Notes: a model not told the origin generated them from the sequence alone. DNA of 64,000 bases from JAXLVB01 sp046329195 (GCA_046329195.1 JAXLVB010000001.1:1240001-1304000); one strand, 5' to 3'; counted from the stretch's first letter, positions 32,860-41,944 are shown. Numbers and translations are program-made.

Positions 32860-35034
32860 ATGAAAAATCTATTCTTTCACTGGCGAACATACATGCTTGG
32901 CGTTGGCGTGTGGGTGATGATGGCCTGTTTGCCAGCTTTTGCACAAATTCAAACCCCTGTAAAATGGACATTTTCGATGTCCAAAGAGCAAGTAAAAGTA
33001 GGGGAAACGGTTGATTTACTATTTACAGCGACCATTGACAAGGGGTGGCATATTTTCTCGACAGACCAGAACCCAGATGTCGGGCCGATTCCTTCTGAGA
33101 TTAAGCTCATTGCCAGCAAAGACTATCAGTTGGTGGGAAAAATACAAATCCCTGCCAACGTGGTAAAAAAACAAGATGAGATTTTTGGTGGAGAAGTAAG
33201 AATACTTGAAGGCAAGGGAGTTTTTAAACAAACCGTAAAAATTCTGAAGGCAAATCCTGTCATTGAAGGAAAATGTAGTTCACAAGCTTGCCAAGATGAC
33301 GGCGTATGTATTCCTCCAAAATCAACGGAGTTTAAGTTTGAAGTTAAAACAATTGCTGCTGCCGAAACACCAGCAAGCGACCCCAAATTGGGCAATACGG
33401 CTACTCCTGATACCAAAACGGCAGATGCCAGCGCACAAGCTGGTAGCCTGAAAGAGGAGCAAGTAGCGGGAACACCCCCTGTTTTGGAGGAAAAAAAAGA
33501 AACAACGCCTCCAGTCTCTGAAAGTACGCCCACTCCCGAACTCACCGCTCAGCCCGAAGAAGGCTCTATCAACGGTTCGTTGTGGGGCTTTGCTATCGCA
33601 GCGTTTTTGTCAGGTTTGTTGGCGTTGTTGACACCTTGTGTGTTCCCAATGATTCCGATGACGGTGAGTTATTTCACCAAGCGTAGTCATTCTCGTGCCG
33701 AAGCCATTACTCGGGCCAGTGTATATGGCCTTTCGATTATCCTGATTTATACCCTGATTGGGACGATAGTGGCTCGGCTCAATGGCCCCGCTTTTGCCAA
33801 TTTCTTGAGCACGCACTGGGTTCCTAACTTACTCTTCTTTGTGATTTTTGTGGTGTTTGGGCTTTCGTTTTTGGGTTGGTTCGAAATCGTATTGCCTCAT
33901 TCGTTGGTCAACAAAGTAGATGCCCAAGCCGATCGTGGTGGTTGGGCAGGTATTTTCTTTATGGCCTTTACCATTGTACTGGTTTCGTTTTCGTGTACGG
34001 GACCTATCGTTGGTAGCATTTTGGTGGCCAGTGCGGGGGGCGAAGTCGTGAAGCCTATCATCGGGATGGTGGCGTTTTCGTCTGCTTTTGCCATTCCGTT
34101 TGCGTTGTTTGCCATGTTTCCGCAGTGGCTCAAAGGCTTGCCTAAGTCGGGTGGGTGGCTCAACTCGGTCAAAGTAGTGTTGGGATTTATTGAATTGGCC
34201 TTGGCCCTCAAGTTTTTGAGTACCGCCGACCAAGTATATCACTGGCGCTTGTTGGACCGTGAGGTGTATTTGGCGTTTTGGGTAGTGATTTTCGCCTTAA
34301 TTGGCTTTTATCTGTTAGGGAAAATCCGTCTCCCTCACGACAGCAAAACCGAAAGTGTGAGTGTCCCTCGAATGATACTGGCTATCTGTACGTTTGCTTT
34401 TGTGGTGTATATGATTCCGGGACTTTTTGGCGCACCGCTCAAAATGCTTTCGGGGTATTTGCCTCCGCTTACTACGCAAGATTTTGCACTCAATGCTTCG
34501 GGTGGTGGGGCAGAAACCGCAGCTACGTTGGCTTCTAGTAAAGTACGCCACAGCGAAATTTTTAAGTTGCCACATGGCTTGCAAGGGTACTTTGACTACA
34601 AAGAAGCCCTCGCTAAGTCGCAGCAAGAAGGCAAGCCGTTGTTTATTGATTTTACAGGGCACGGCTGTGTTAATTGCCGCAAGATGGAAGAATACGTGTG
34701 GTCAAACCCCGAGGTGCTCAAGCGCCTTCGCAACGACTTCATTGTGGTAGCATTGTACGTAGATGACAAAACAGAACTTCCTCAAAATGAGTGGTATAAG
34801 TCAAAATACGATGGAGAGGAAAAACGGAGTATTGGCGACCAAAACGCCGACCTCCAGATTGTGAAGTTCAATAACAACGCACAGCCTTACTACTGTTTGG
34901 TGGACGCCAACGGAAATTTGTTGAAAGAACCCGTAGCGTACAACACCGACGTTCTGGCCTTTGTGCGGTTTTTGGACGAAGGTAAAGCCAAATTTGCCGC
35001 TACTACTTCAGAGCAAAAATTGGCGTATCGCTAA
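32860..35034 (+). CDS. DsbD-like thiol:disulfide interchange protein
   Basis: 724 residues from the ATG at 32860, which begins a signal peptide (MKNLFFHWRTYMLGVGVW... ending FAQ). Domains: periplasmic DsbD-alpha-like domain with the cysteines of GKCSSQACQDDGVC; a Pro/Thr/Glu linker (about 165-225); a CcdA-like membrane domain with LLTPCVFPMIPMTVSYFTKR and SFSCTGPIVGS, whose two cysteines carry electrons; further segments; and a C-terminal thioredoxin domain with GHGCVNCRKME. It moves reducing power from the cytoplasm to envelope proteins, possibly the thioredoxin at 3.9 kb. A frame open from a GTG at 32692 is rejected because the promoter lies inside it. Confidence 0.92.
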   Translation: MKNLFFHWRTYMLGVGVWVMMACLPAFAQIQTPVKWTFSMSKEQVKVGETVDLLFTATIDKGWHIFSTDQNPDVGPIPSEIKLIASKDYQLVGKIQIPANVVKKQDEIFGGEVRILEGKGVFKQTVKILKANPVIEGKCSSQACQDDGVCIPPKSTEFKFEVKTIAAAETPASDPKLGNTATPDTKTADASAQAGSLKEEQVAGTPPVLEEKKETTPPVSESTPTPELTAQPEEGSINGSLWGFAIAAFLSGLLALLTPCVFPMIPMTVSYFTKRSHSRAEAITRASVYGLSIILIYTLIGTIVARLNGPAFANFLSTHWVPNLLFFVIFVVFGLSFLGWFEIVLPHSLVNKVDAQADRGGWAGIFFMAFTIVLVSFSCTGPIVGSILVASAGGEVVKPIIGMVAFSSAFAIPFALFAMFPQWLKGLPKSGGWLNSVKVVLGFIELALALKFLSTADQVYHWRLLDREVYLAFWVVIFALIGFYLLGKIRLPHDSKTESVSVPRMILAICTFAFVVYMIPGLFGAPLKMLSGYLPPLTTQDFALNASGGGAETAATLASSKVRHSEIFKLPHGLQGYFDYKEALAKSQQEGKPLFIDFTGHGCVNCRKMEEYVWSNPEVLKRLRNDFIVVALYVDDKTELPQNEWYKSKYDGEEKRSIGDQNADLQIVKFNNNAQPYYCLVDANGNLLKEPVAYNTDVLAFVRFLDEGKAKFAATTSEQKLAYR

Positions 35035-35038
35035 GCCG

Positions 35039-35923
35039 TTATACTACCATTTTGATACATCGGGGCAACACCTTAATAGAAACAGGTGTTGCCCCTTTTG
35101 TTTCACCATCAATGATAAGGGGTTGTGGATCAGCCTGTAAGCTAATTTGTTTGGCTTGTGTATAGGTAAGCAAAGGCGATGAAATATGATTGCCCGAGAA
35201 AATCAGCGGAAACAACCATAAAAGCTGCCAAAACGAGGTATGAGGCACCACTGTTACATCCAGCAGGCCGTCGTCTAATACAGCTCGGGGCGACATTTTC
35301 ATGTCTTTGCCCGTGTAAATCGTGTTGGAGACGAGCGCAAAACAAAAATCCCCATCCCATACGTGCGTATCTACCTGTATGTGTGCTTTGAACCGAGGAT
35401 TTTGAAAAATATGCCACAATGCCGCCACCGAATACCGAAGCCCTCCTAACCAACGGAGCCGCTCAGCAGAGGCGTTAATTTGCGACACGAGTCCAAAACC
35501 CAGAATATTAAAGGCAAAAATGCGCTCTTGGGGCGTTGTAATCTCAAATACGTCCAAGTACTTGGTATGGCCTTGCTCAATACGGCGAAGCGTATCGCTC
35601 GGCGTTAAGCATTGAATATCGTGGTTGAAAGCATTGCCTGTACCAGCTGGAAACAAGGCAAACGGAATAGCTGGCACGTGGTCACGCCTCAGAAAACCAT
35701 TCACTACTTCGTGCATGGTACCATCGCCACCAAGCACTCCAATCAAGTCTATGTTGGTCAGGTCGGCTTGTTGCAGATACTCACTAAAAAAACCAGGCCG
35801 TAGGCTTTCTTGGCGAACCACGTTCCAGCCCATCCCTTGAAGCATTCCTTCGGTCCACTGTGCACACGGAAACGAGCGTTTCGTACCAGCAAACGGATTG
35901 TGTAGGAGTAAGCACGTTTTCAT
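35039..35923 (-). CDS. Diacylglycerol/lipid kinase family protein
   Basis: 294 residues from MKTCLLLHNPFAG. DAGK-catalytic domain with LLHNPFAGTKRS, the nucleotide-binding GVLGGDGTMHEVVNGF, and FPAGTGNAFNHD; the C-terminal half is the usual beta domain (AVLDDGLLDVTVV, PQPLIIDGETKGATPVSIKVLP). Related to YegS/DgkB and to sphingosine kinases; the lipid is not predictable. ATG 35932 is also in frame three codons earlier. Lies 85 nt downstream of the SDR gene, likely the same transcript; convergent with the DsbD gene at 4 nt distance. Confidence 0.9.
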   Translation of the reverse strand: MKTCLLLHNPFAGTKRSFPCAQWTEGMLQGMGWNVVRQESLRPGFFSEYLQQADLTNIDLIGVLGGDGTMHEVVNGFLRRDHVPAIPFALFPAGTGNAFNHDIQCLTPSDTLRRIEQGHTKYLDVFEITTPQERIFAFNILGFGLVSQINASAERLRWLGGLRYSVAALWHIFQNPRFKAHIQVDTHVWDGDFCFALVSNTIYTGKDMKMSPRAVLDDGLLDVTVVPHTSFWQLLWLFPLIFSGNHISSPLLTYTQAKQISLQADPQPLIIDGETKGATPVSIKVLPRCIKMVV

Positions 35924-36007
35924 GGGTAACAACCGCTACGCTCGGCAGAAAAAATGGTTAGAGACCCTCATTATTCGTATCGAGTAAATGAGGTCAAGGT
36001 GTTGTTT

Positions 36008-36796
36008 TTAAAGCGTTCCTAATCTGCCGCCATCAACGGGTAGGTTGATGCCGTTGATGTACGCTGCCGCTGGCGAGCACAAAAAGGCCGCTGCGGCACC
36101 AAACTCCTCTGCCAGCCCAATGCGGCGTACTGGAATGTCGGCCACCAGTTTATTTTCGATTTCTTCAAAGGTTTTGCCAGCTTGTTTGGCTTGATTATCA
36201 ATCACATAATCATACCGAGCCGTTTTGGTATAGCCAGGCAGTACGTTGTTGACCGTAATGCCAAAGGGACCAAGTTCGTTGGCTAACGTTTTGGCCCAGC
36301 TGGCTACAGCAGCTCGAATGGTGTTAGAAACCCCCAAGCCATTGATGGGCTGCTTCACCGATGTTGAAATGACATTGATAATACGCCCGAAGCCCGCTTG
36401 TTTCATCCCCGGCACAACGGCCTGCACCAACAGATGATTACAGATAATATGGGCTGCAAAAGCCGCTTCAAAGGCCGAAGGCGAAGCCTCCAAGATAGGC
36501 CCCCCGGCAGGGCCGCCTGTATTGTTAACCAAGATATGCACTGTTCCGACTTGCTCTAAGTGCGCCTCAATGCCTTTCCGAACGGCTTCGGTATCACCAA
36601 AATCAGCTACAAAATAGCGGTGCTGCTGGCCTTTGCTATGGTCTAACTCCGAGAGTTTGGCTTGGAGTTTGGCTTCGTTACGAGCCACCAAACAAACGTT
36701 GGCTCCCATGAAGGCTAACTCTACGGCTGTGGCCCAACCTAAGCCTTGTGTACTGCCACAAACGACTGCGTTTTTGCTGGATAAATCTAAATTCAT
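36008..36796 (-). CDS. SDR-family protein lacking the YxxxK pair
   Basis: 262 residues from MNLDLSSKNAVVCG. Rossmann fold with GSTQGLG (14-20) and NNTGG (91-95), so NAD(P) binding is likely. The catalytic pair is not canonical: where YxxxK is expected there is S157-NTI-R161 in GLGVSNTIRAAV, though the Ser of ISTS (144/146) is present. This matches the divergent 'beta-ketoacyl reductase-like' SDR subgroup known to deviate from the tetrad. Activity unknown. I prefer the ATG at 36796 over 36829, since the added residues are not SDR-like. Followed by the lipid kinase gene; divergent from the methyltransferase. Confidence 0.88.
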   Translation of the reverse strand: MNLDLSSKNAVVCGSTQGLGWATAVELAFMGANVCLVARNEAKLQAKLSELDHSKGQQHRYFVADFGDTEAVRKGIEAHLEQVGTVHILVNNTGGPAGGPILEASPSAFEAAFAAHIICNHLLVQAVVPGMKQAGFGRIINVISTSVKQPINGLGVSNTIRAAVASWAKTLANELGPFGITVNNVLPGYTKTARYDYVIDNQAKQAGKTFEEIENKLVADIPVRRIGLAEEFGAAAAFLCSPAAAYINGINLPVDGGRLGTL

Positions 36797-36895
36797 GAAG
36801 TAAGAGGTTATGAACGACTGTTTTTTCAAGTATTCTGAGCCAAAACTACTAAAATTGTACTGTTTTTCTAAGCAGGTGTGGATAACCTAATATAC

Positions 36896-37594
36896 ATGGA
36901 CTTTTCGAGACGAAGCTATCAGCCCGAACTTATTGATGACCTCAACCTAAATGAGGAAGCTTTAGCGCAAAACCTGCGAGAGTTAGAGCGTACTAACTAT
37001 TGGTTGGGAGGAAATCAGGTGACGATTCGGGGATTCAAAAGGCTAATAGGTTCAAAAAAGACACCGCTCACTGTGGCTGACTTGGGCTGTGGCGGAGGCG
37101 ATATGCTGCTGACGTTAGCCAAATGGCTGAGAAAAAAACGCCTCAACGCTTCGTTAATAGGAATAGATGCCAACGCTTTTATGATTGACTATGCCCAACA
37201 GCGAACCGCTTCCTTTGCCGAAATCCGTTACGAACAGCAAGACGTATTTTCAGAAACGTTCAAACAGCAGACCTTCGACGTGGTGATGATGACGCTGTTT
37301 TGTCATCATTTCACCGACGAGCAATTACTGACACTGTTCAAAGGCTTGCGTCAGCAGGCTCGTGTGGGCATTATCATCAACGACTTGCACCGCCACTGGC
37401 TGGCTTATTATTCGATTCAGGTCATTGCACAACTGTTGGGGGCTTCGTATCTTTATCGGCACGATTCCAAGCTATCGGTCTTGCGAGCATTTAAACGCAC
37501 CGAACTGGCAACGCTACTGTCAGAAGCAGGTTTTCAACATGTTCAGATTCGTTGGCGCTGGGCCTTTCGGTGGGAGGTAGTAGCCTGGAGTTAG
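36896..37594 (+). CDS. SAM-dependent methyltransferase
   Basis: 232 residues from MDFSRRSYQPELIDD; a GTG at 36878 would add six residues. Class I methyltransferase: motif I VADLGCGGGDMLLTLA, acidic loop IGIDANAFMIDYAQ, motif VVMMTLFCHHFTDEQLL. Proteins with this N-terminus in Cytophagales often lie beside FAD-dependent oxidoreductase and type III polyketide synthase genes (aryl-lipid or flexirubin-like pathways); those partners are absent here, so substrate is unknown. Confidence 0.85.
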   Translation: MDFSRRSYQPELIDDLNLNEEALAQNLRELERTNYWLGGNQVTIRGFKRLIGSKKTPLTVADLGCGGGDMLLTLAKWLRKKRLNASLIGIDANAFMIDYAQQRTASFAEIRYEQQDVFSETFKQQTFDVVMMTLFCHHFTDEQLLTLFKGLRQQARVGIIINDLHRHWLAYYSIQVIAQLLGASYLYRHDSKLSVLRAFKRTELATLLSEAGFQHVQIRWRWAFRWEVVAWS

Positions 37595-37596
37595 TA

Positions 37597-37607
37597 GATT
37601 GCGGATT
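37597..37607 (+). repeat. Spacer word GATTGCGGATT
   Basis: The 11-nt word occurs here just after the methyltransferase stop and, inverted, at 58383-58393 in the spacer before the DUF4129 gene, where a further AATCGACAATCCGCAATC context repeats part of it. Confidence 0.5.
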
Positions 37608-37696
37608 TGAGACGGGCGGCGAACGCTTTTGGATTGAAATGTTTCTTTTTTGAACAGAACTTCTTTGTTGATTATACCTAACCCATCACTATTGTT

Positions 37697-38101
37697 ATGA
37701 TTGCAGGCTTTACTATTCTTTCAATTCTCAAAATGCTTTTTGCGGGCTTTAATGGCGTGCTTTTCACGCAATCAGGCTTTGACAAAATACTAGATTACAA
37801 AGGAAACCGCTCGTATTTCCAAGACCACTTCAAAAACTCGCCCTTAGCTGGTACGGTAGGTATTCTGTTACCTGTGATTTTGGTACTCGAAACAGCCGCC
37901 GGCCTACTGTCGTTGGTAGGGCTGGCTATGCTCTTGTTCATGGGCGATGAGTCGGTGGCTCCCATTGGTATGTTACTAGGCAGTAAGGCTATTCTTAGCT
38001 TATTTTTGGGCCAGCGGGTAGCTAAAGATTACGCCGGCGCAGCTACGTTGGTGCCGTATTTTTTGATGACTACCGCAGGGTTGGCTTTGTATCTTCTCTA
38101 A
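37697..38101 (+). CDS. DoxX-family membrane protein
   Basis: 134 residues with four predicted membrane helices. DoxX-like features: GVLFTQSGFDKILDYKGN after helix 1, with FKNSPLAGTVGILLPVILVLETAAGLL and a C-terminal hydrophobic helix. Family members are linked to redox homeostasis or quinol chemistry; no specific role is visible. Its stop overlaps the stop of the convergent small RHH-like gene by four bases. Confidence 0.82.
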   Translation: MIAGFTILSILKMLFAGFNGVLFTQSGFDKILDYKGNRSYFQDHFKNSPLAGTVGILLPVILVLETAAGLLSLVGLAMLLFMGDESVAPIGMLLGSKAILSLFLGQRVAKDYAGAATLVPYFLMTTAGLALYLL

Positions 38102-38394
38102 CGGTTTTTGGGTTTACGGCCTACTTTGGGGCGGTCCTTCACTTTTTGGGGGCGCTCCCGCACGGTTTTGTCCTCAAAATAAATCGCCAACGCTTCCAAA
38201 ATAATATCTCGTTGGGTTAATCCTTCCCAATAACCATAGTCTTTCATTTGCTCTAATACAGCATTAGGGCATTCAAAGGTTACTTTGGTGGAGCCTTCCA
38301 ACTCTGGTTCGGTGGCTACCGAAGGCGCTGGGCTTTCAGTTTTTAACACTGCCGTTGGCAGCGGAGCAAATTCAAATTTCTTTTCTTTAGCCAT
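38098..38394 (-). CDS. Small ParA-associated protein, RHH-like
   Basis: 98 residues. A Pro/Ser/Thr/Glu-rich N-terminal half (about 8-35) leads to STKVTFECPNAVLEQMKDYGYWEGLTQRDIILEALAIYF (36-75), which reads as a beta strand and two helices, like a ribbon-helix-helix DNA-binding domain, then a very basic tail (RERPQKVKDRPKVGRKPKNR). It follows the ParA gene by 30 nt, as the centromere-binding partner does in type Ib partition systems. The assignment rests on layout and predicted fold. Confidence 0.65.
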   Translation of the reverse strand: MAKEKKFEFAPLPTAVLKTESPAPSVATEPELEGSTKVTFECPNAVLEQMKDYGYWEGLTQRDIILEALAIYFEDKTVRERPQKVKDRPKVGRKPKNR

Positions 38395-38424
38395 GAGGTT
38401 TTCATATTAAGACGTTGGTGCAAA

Positions 38425-39183
38425 TCAAAGTTTCTCCAAAATCTCTTTGGTCAGGTTGTAGTAGTCCATAGCACCATTGCTGTCGGGGGCATAATCAAAA
38501 ATGGCTATGCCTTGCGACTGCGCCTCTGACAGTGCAATGTTGTCTCGGATGTAGGTGCCCATAAAGTTGCCATTGAGCTGACTTTTGGCGGCTTCAATGA
38601 GCGCATTGCTGATTTTCTTGCGGATGCGAGGATTGTAGCGAGTAGCAAAAACCCCACCCAGCGTACTGTTGGGGCTGATTTGCTTGATTTCACTCGCATA
38701 TTGCAAGAAATTACGCAAACCCTCATAGCTCAAAAACTCAGCCTGAAGCGGCACAAAATAGGCATCGCAGGCTACCAACGCAATACGAGTCATGCCCGAC
38801 AGCGCTGGTGGGCAGTCAATAATTACAAAATCGTACGAGCCTTTGATTTTTTCTAAAGCGATTTTCAGATTAAACGGAAAAATCGGCGCCGACTTGATGG
38901 TGTCTTCTTTGGTAGCCAAATCGGCCGAAGCAGGCAGAATATCAAAATTGTTACTTTTCTTCACAATGTCTCCAAAAGGCTTTTCGCCCAAAATAAACGC
39001 CCCGCTGTTGTACTGAATACTTTCGTGTTGGATGCCACAGCTTTTGGTCAAACTAGCCTGTGCGTCAAGATCAATGGCTAATACTTTGCTGTTTCCAAAT
39101 AAAGCAAGCCCGGCAGCAATATTCTGGGCCGAAGTGGTCTTGCCAACCCCGCCTTTGTTGTTCACGATGGTAATTATCTTCAT
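38425..39183 (-). CDS. ParA-family partition ATPase
   Basis: 252 residues, no N-terminal DNA-binding extension. Deviant Walker A NNKGGVGKTTSAQN (8-21) with the signature lysine, AIDLDAQASLTKSCGI (Walker A'), and Walker B DFVIIDCPPALSG. It dimerises on ATP and positions a cargo such as DNA or a protein complex. No parS-like iterons or chromosomal parB are nearby. The 278-nt upstream spacer has an inverted repeat (39253-39274) that could be an operator. Confidence 0.93.
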   Translation of the reverse strand: MKIITIVNNKGGVGKTTSAQNIAAGLALFGNSKVLAIDLDAQASLTKSCGIQHESIQYNSGAFILGEKPFGDIVKKSNNFDILPASADLATKEDTIKSAPIFPFNLKIALEKIKGSYDFVIIDCPPALSGMTRIALVACDAYFVPLQAEFLSYEGLRNFLQYASEIKQISPNSTLGGVFATRYNPRIRKKISNALIEAAKSQLNGNFMGTYIRDNIALSEAQSQGIAIFDYAPDSNGAMDYYNLTKEILEKL

Positions 39184-39252
39184 AAACGTCGTTCCAAATT
39201 TTCAGCGAAATACAGGAGCTAAAGCCGAAATATCAAGTTCGTCGAGAAGTTT

Positions 39253-39274
39253 TTACAAATAATACTTTTTGTAA
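39253..39274. repeat. Inverted repeat upstream of the ParA gene
   Basis: TTACAAA and TTTGTAA are separated by 8 nt, in the divergent spacer between the ParA pair and the CtpA-type protease. It is AT-rich and imperfectly extended on both sides (TTTTTAC / GTAAGGTAAAAA). Candidate operator for the RHH-like protein. Confidence 0.35.
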
Positions 39275-39308
39275 GGTAAAAAATCATCCATCATCCATGC
39301 AATTTCAG

Positions 39309-39344
39309 TTGATAATGCCCTAATTTTGGGGGAAAATAATTTTG
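39309..39344 (+). promoter_or_regulatory. Promoter of the CtpA-type protease gene
   Basis: TTG (39309-39311), 25 nt, TAATTTTG (39337-39344). The spacing is slightly long. It leaves a 5' leader of about 110 nt in which I see no clear structure. Confidence 0.5.
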
Positions 39345-39461
39345 CAGGAATAAAAACGAAAGCAAAGAATTTTTTCGTTTCCAGAAGGAGGCCAAACGAA
39401 CCGTAAGCCGCCCATCTGAAACCACAATGATTCTTTTGTTTGAAAAATTGATGTACAATCT

Positions 39462-41120
39462 ATGAAAACCCGCCGCTTCCGAATTGTTGGGTTGAGTGCC
39501 TTAGTGGTACTTAGCTTGGGTTTATTCTCGTTTGACCGCAACGAACGGTTTTTCGAGATTGCCAAAAACTTAGACATTTTCGCCACCCTGTTCAAAGAAC
39601 TGAACACCTACTACGTGGACGAAATTAACCCCAACCGTGCCATCAAAACGAGCATTGATGCCATGCTCAAGACCTTCGACCCTTACACGGTGTACTATGC
39701 CGAAGACGACATCGAAGATTACATGACCATGACTACGGGCAAGTATAATGGCATCGGAGCCTTGGTCGCTACCCGCAACGGTAAGCAGCAGGTAATGATG
39801 GTGTATGAAGGCACCCCCGCCGAAAAGGCAGGCTTGAAGATTGGGGACGAAATCGTGAAGATTGACGGCATAGACATTACAGGCAACGCCAAATACAACT
39901 TAGACAAACTGCTGAAGGGTCAAAATGGTACGACGGTTCGCTTGGCCGTGAAGCGCTACGGGCAAGATAAGTTAGAAGAACTGAACGTGGCTCGTGACGT
40001 GGTGAAGATGAACAATGTGCCATACTTCGGAATGATTAACGACGAAGTAGGCTATATTGACCTCAAAGATTTTACCTCGACGGCCTCTCGTGAAATGCGA
40101 GATGCTTTCAAAGTACTCAAAGAAAAAGGGATGAAAAAACTCGTGATTGACCTTCGGGACAATCCGGGCGGATTGATGCAGATGGCTATCGAAATCTGCA
40201 ATATGTTTGTGCAGAAAGACAATCTTATCGTAAGCACCAAAGGTAAAGTGACCGAGTGGAATAAAGACTACCACGCCCTGAACCCGGCGATGGATGTGGA
40301 GATGCCGATTGTGGTTATTACTAATAGTCGGAGTGCGTCGGCTGCCGAAATTGTGGCGGGCGTGATTCAAGACTACGACCGAGGCGTATTGCTCGGACAG
40401 CGGAGCTTTGGCAAAGGCTTGGTACAGATTACCAGAGACTTGAGCTACAACGCCAAGTTTAAGGTTACTACGGCCAAATACTATATTCCGAGCGGACGCT
40501 GTATTCAGGCCATTGACTACAGCCACCGCAACCCCGACGGTAGCGTAGGCAAAGTTCCCGATTCGCTACGGAGTGCATTTACTACCAAAAATGGCCGCAC
40601 GGTCTATGACGGCGGCGGTATTACGCCCGACGTAGAAGTGCCCAAGCAACCCGCATCGGCCATTGCCAATGCGCTTTCTAACAAAGGCTATTTGTTTGAC
40701 TACGCCAACAAATACCGTTTTGAACATGCGTCTATCAAGCCAGCCAAAGAGTTTGTGGTTACCGACGCCGAATATCAGGATTTTGTAAAATGGTTAGCCG
40801 ACAAAGACTATACCTATACCACTCAGGTAGAGCGTGAGCTAAACGATCTTGAAGCTTCGGCCAAAAAAGAGAAATACTTTGATGGAGTAAAAGACCAACT
40901 CAGTGCACTTCGTAAGAGCGTTAATAATAGCAAAGCGGCTGACTTACAAAACTTTAAAGACGAAATTAAATCACAGCTTGAAGAAGAAATCATAGTGCAC
41001 TACTACCTCCAAAAAGGCACTCGTGAGCATTCGTTCGCTCGTGACCCCGAGATTCAAGCTTCCCTCAAGTTGTTTGGCGATATGCCTCGCTACCAGTCAT
41101 TGCTGAAAGGCAATAAATAA
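39462..41120 (+). CDS. S41 C-terminal processing protease (CtpA type)
   Basis: 552 residues. N-terminal membrane anchor or signal (8-24), helical pre-domain, PDZ domain about 88-170 (GKYNGIGALVATRNG, EGTPAEKAGLKIGDEIVKIDG), and S41 catalytic core with DLRDNPGGLM (230-239), Ser293 in SRSASAAEIVAG and Lys318 in GQRSFGKGLVQ, 25 residues apart as in Tsp. About 190 C-terminal residues follow, with a charged helical stretch. It processes or degrades envelope proteins from their C-termini. Own promoter and terminator. Confidence 0.95.
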   Translation: MKTRRFRIVGLSALVVLSLGLFSFDRNERFFEIAKNLDIFATLFKELNTYYVDEINPNRAIKTSIDAMLKTFDPYTVYYAEDDIEDYMTMTTGKYNGIGALVATRNGKQQVMMVYEGTPAEKAGLKIGDEIVKIDGIDITGNAKYNLDKLLKGQNGTTVRLAVKRYGQDKLEELNVARDVVKMNNVPYFGMINDEVGYIDLKDFTSTASREMRDAFKVLKEKGMKKLVIDLRDNPGGLMQMAIEICNMFVQKDNLIVSTKGKVTEWNKDYHALNPAMDVEMPIVVITNSRSASAAEIVAGVIQDYDRGVLLGQRSFGKGLVQITRDLSYNAKFKVTTAKYYIPSGRCIQAIDYSHRNPDGSVGKVPDSLRSAFTTKNGRTVYDGGGITPDVEVPKQPASAIANALSNKGYLFDYANKYRFEHASIKPAKEFVVTDAEYQDFVKWLADKDYTYTTQVERELNDLEASAKKEKYFDGVKDQLSALRKSVNNSKAADLQNFKDEIKSQLEEEIIVHYYLQKGTREHSFARDPEIQASLKLFGDMPRYQSLLKGNK

Positions 41121-41138
41121 TCCGACCTCACGATATAC

Positions 41139-41177
41139 AATTGGCAATAGGCAGCACTGTCTATTGCCAATTTGTTT
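41139..41177 (+). terminator. Terminator of the CtpA-type gene
   Basis: AATTGGCAATAG and CTATTGCCAATT form a perfect 12-bp stem with a 10-nt loop, followed by TGTTTTTA. Confidence 0.88.
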
Positions 41178-41265
41178 TTAAGTTTGTTCAGACGTTCAAT
41201 TCTATCAAACGACGATTCGCAACAGCAGAGTGCTAACGAATGATACGTCTCGAAATCCATACTGT

Positions 41266-41943
41266 ATGCTTATTCTTAGTATAGATACCTCTACCAAAGT
41301 TTGTTCGGTGGCTTTGCATCAGCAAGGGCAGCTATTGGCGAGCTATGAGCTGTACACCGAAAAATCACATTCGGGTATGCTCACTAGCTTGATTCAGCAG
41401 GCAGTGGCTCATACGGGTCACGAACTCCAACAACTTGATGCCATAGCGGTGGCCAAAGGGCCCGGCTCATACACGGGCTTGCGCATTGGAGTTTCTACCG
41501 CCAAAGGGCTGTGTTTTGCCTTAGATAAACCCCTGCTGGCTGTTAATACTTTAGAGGCTATGGCTTGGCAACTCAAAGGGCTATATGCGTCTGCTTGGCT
41601 CTGCCCCATGCTCGATGCCCGCCGGATGGAGGTGTACTGTGCCGTGTACGACGCACAGGGCAATGTGGTAAGCCCTACCGAGGCAAAAATCATCAATGAG
41701 CAGTCGTTTGAGGAACTTTTGAGCAAAAATCGGGTTATCTTTTTTGGAGAAGGAGCCGCCAAATGCAAAGCCATGCTGGCACACCAAGCCCATGCGGTTT
41801 TTCCAGAAACAGGAGTGACTCCTTCGGCCAAAACGGTAGGGCTGCTGGCTGCACAAGCCTTTCATAACCAGCAGTTTGAAGACGTAGTAAGCTTTGAGCC
41901 GTTTTATTTAAAAGAATTTGTTTCGACTAGTAGTTTACGATAA
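41266..41943 (+). CDS. tsaB: tRNA threonylcarbamoyladenosine protein TsaB
   Basis: 225 residues from MLILSIDTSTKVCS; a GTG at 41230 would add twelve residues outside the family. ASKHA-fold protein of the TsaBDE complex that makes t6A37. Seen: MLILSIDTST, HSGMLTSLIQQ, VAKGPGSYTGLRIGVSTAKGL and the C-terminal DVVSFEPFYLKEF. The other tsa genes are not adjacent. Its stop is directly followed by the start of the DUF2480 gene. Confidence 0.95.
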   Translation: MLILSIDTSTKVCSVALHQQGQLLASYELYTEKSHSGMLTSLIQQAVAHTGHELQQLDAIAVAKGPGSYTGLRIGVSTAKGLCFALDKPLLAVNTLEAMAWQLKGLYASAWLCPMLDARRMEVYCAVYDAQGNVVSPTEAKIINEQSFEELLSKNRVIFFGEGAAKCKAMLAHQAHAVFPETGVTPSAKTVGLLAAQAFHNQQFEDVVSFEPFYLKEFVSTSSLR

Positions 41944-41944
41944 C

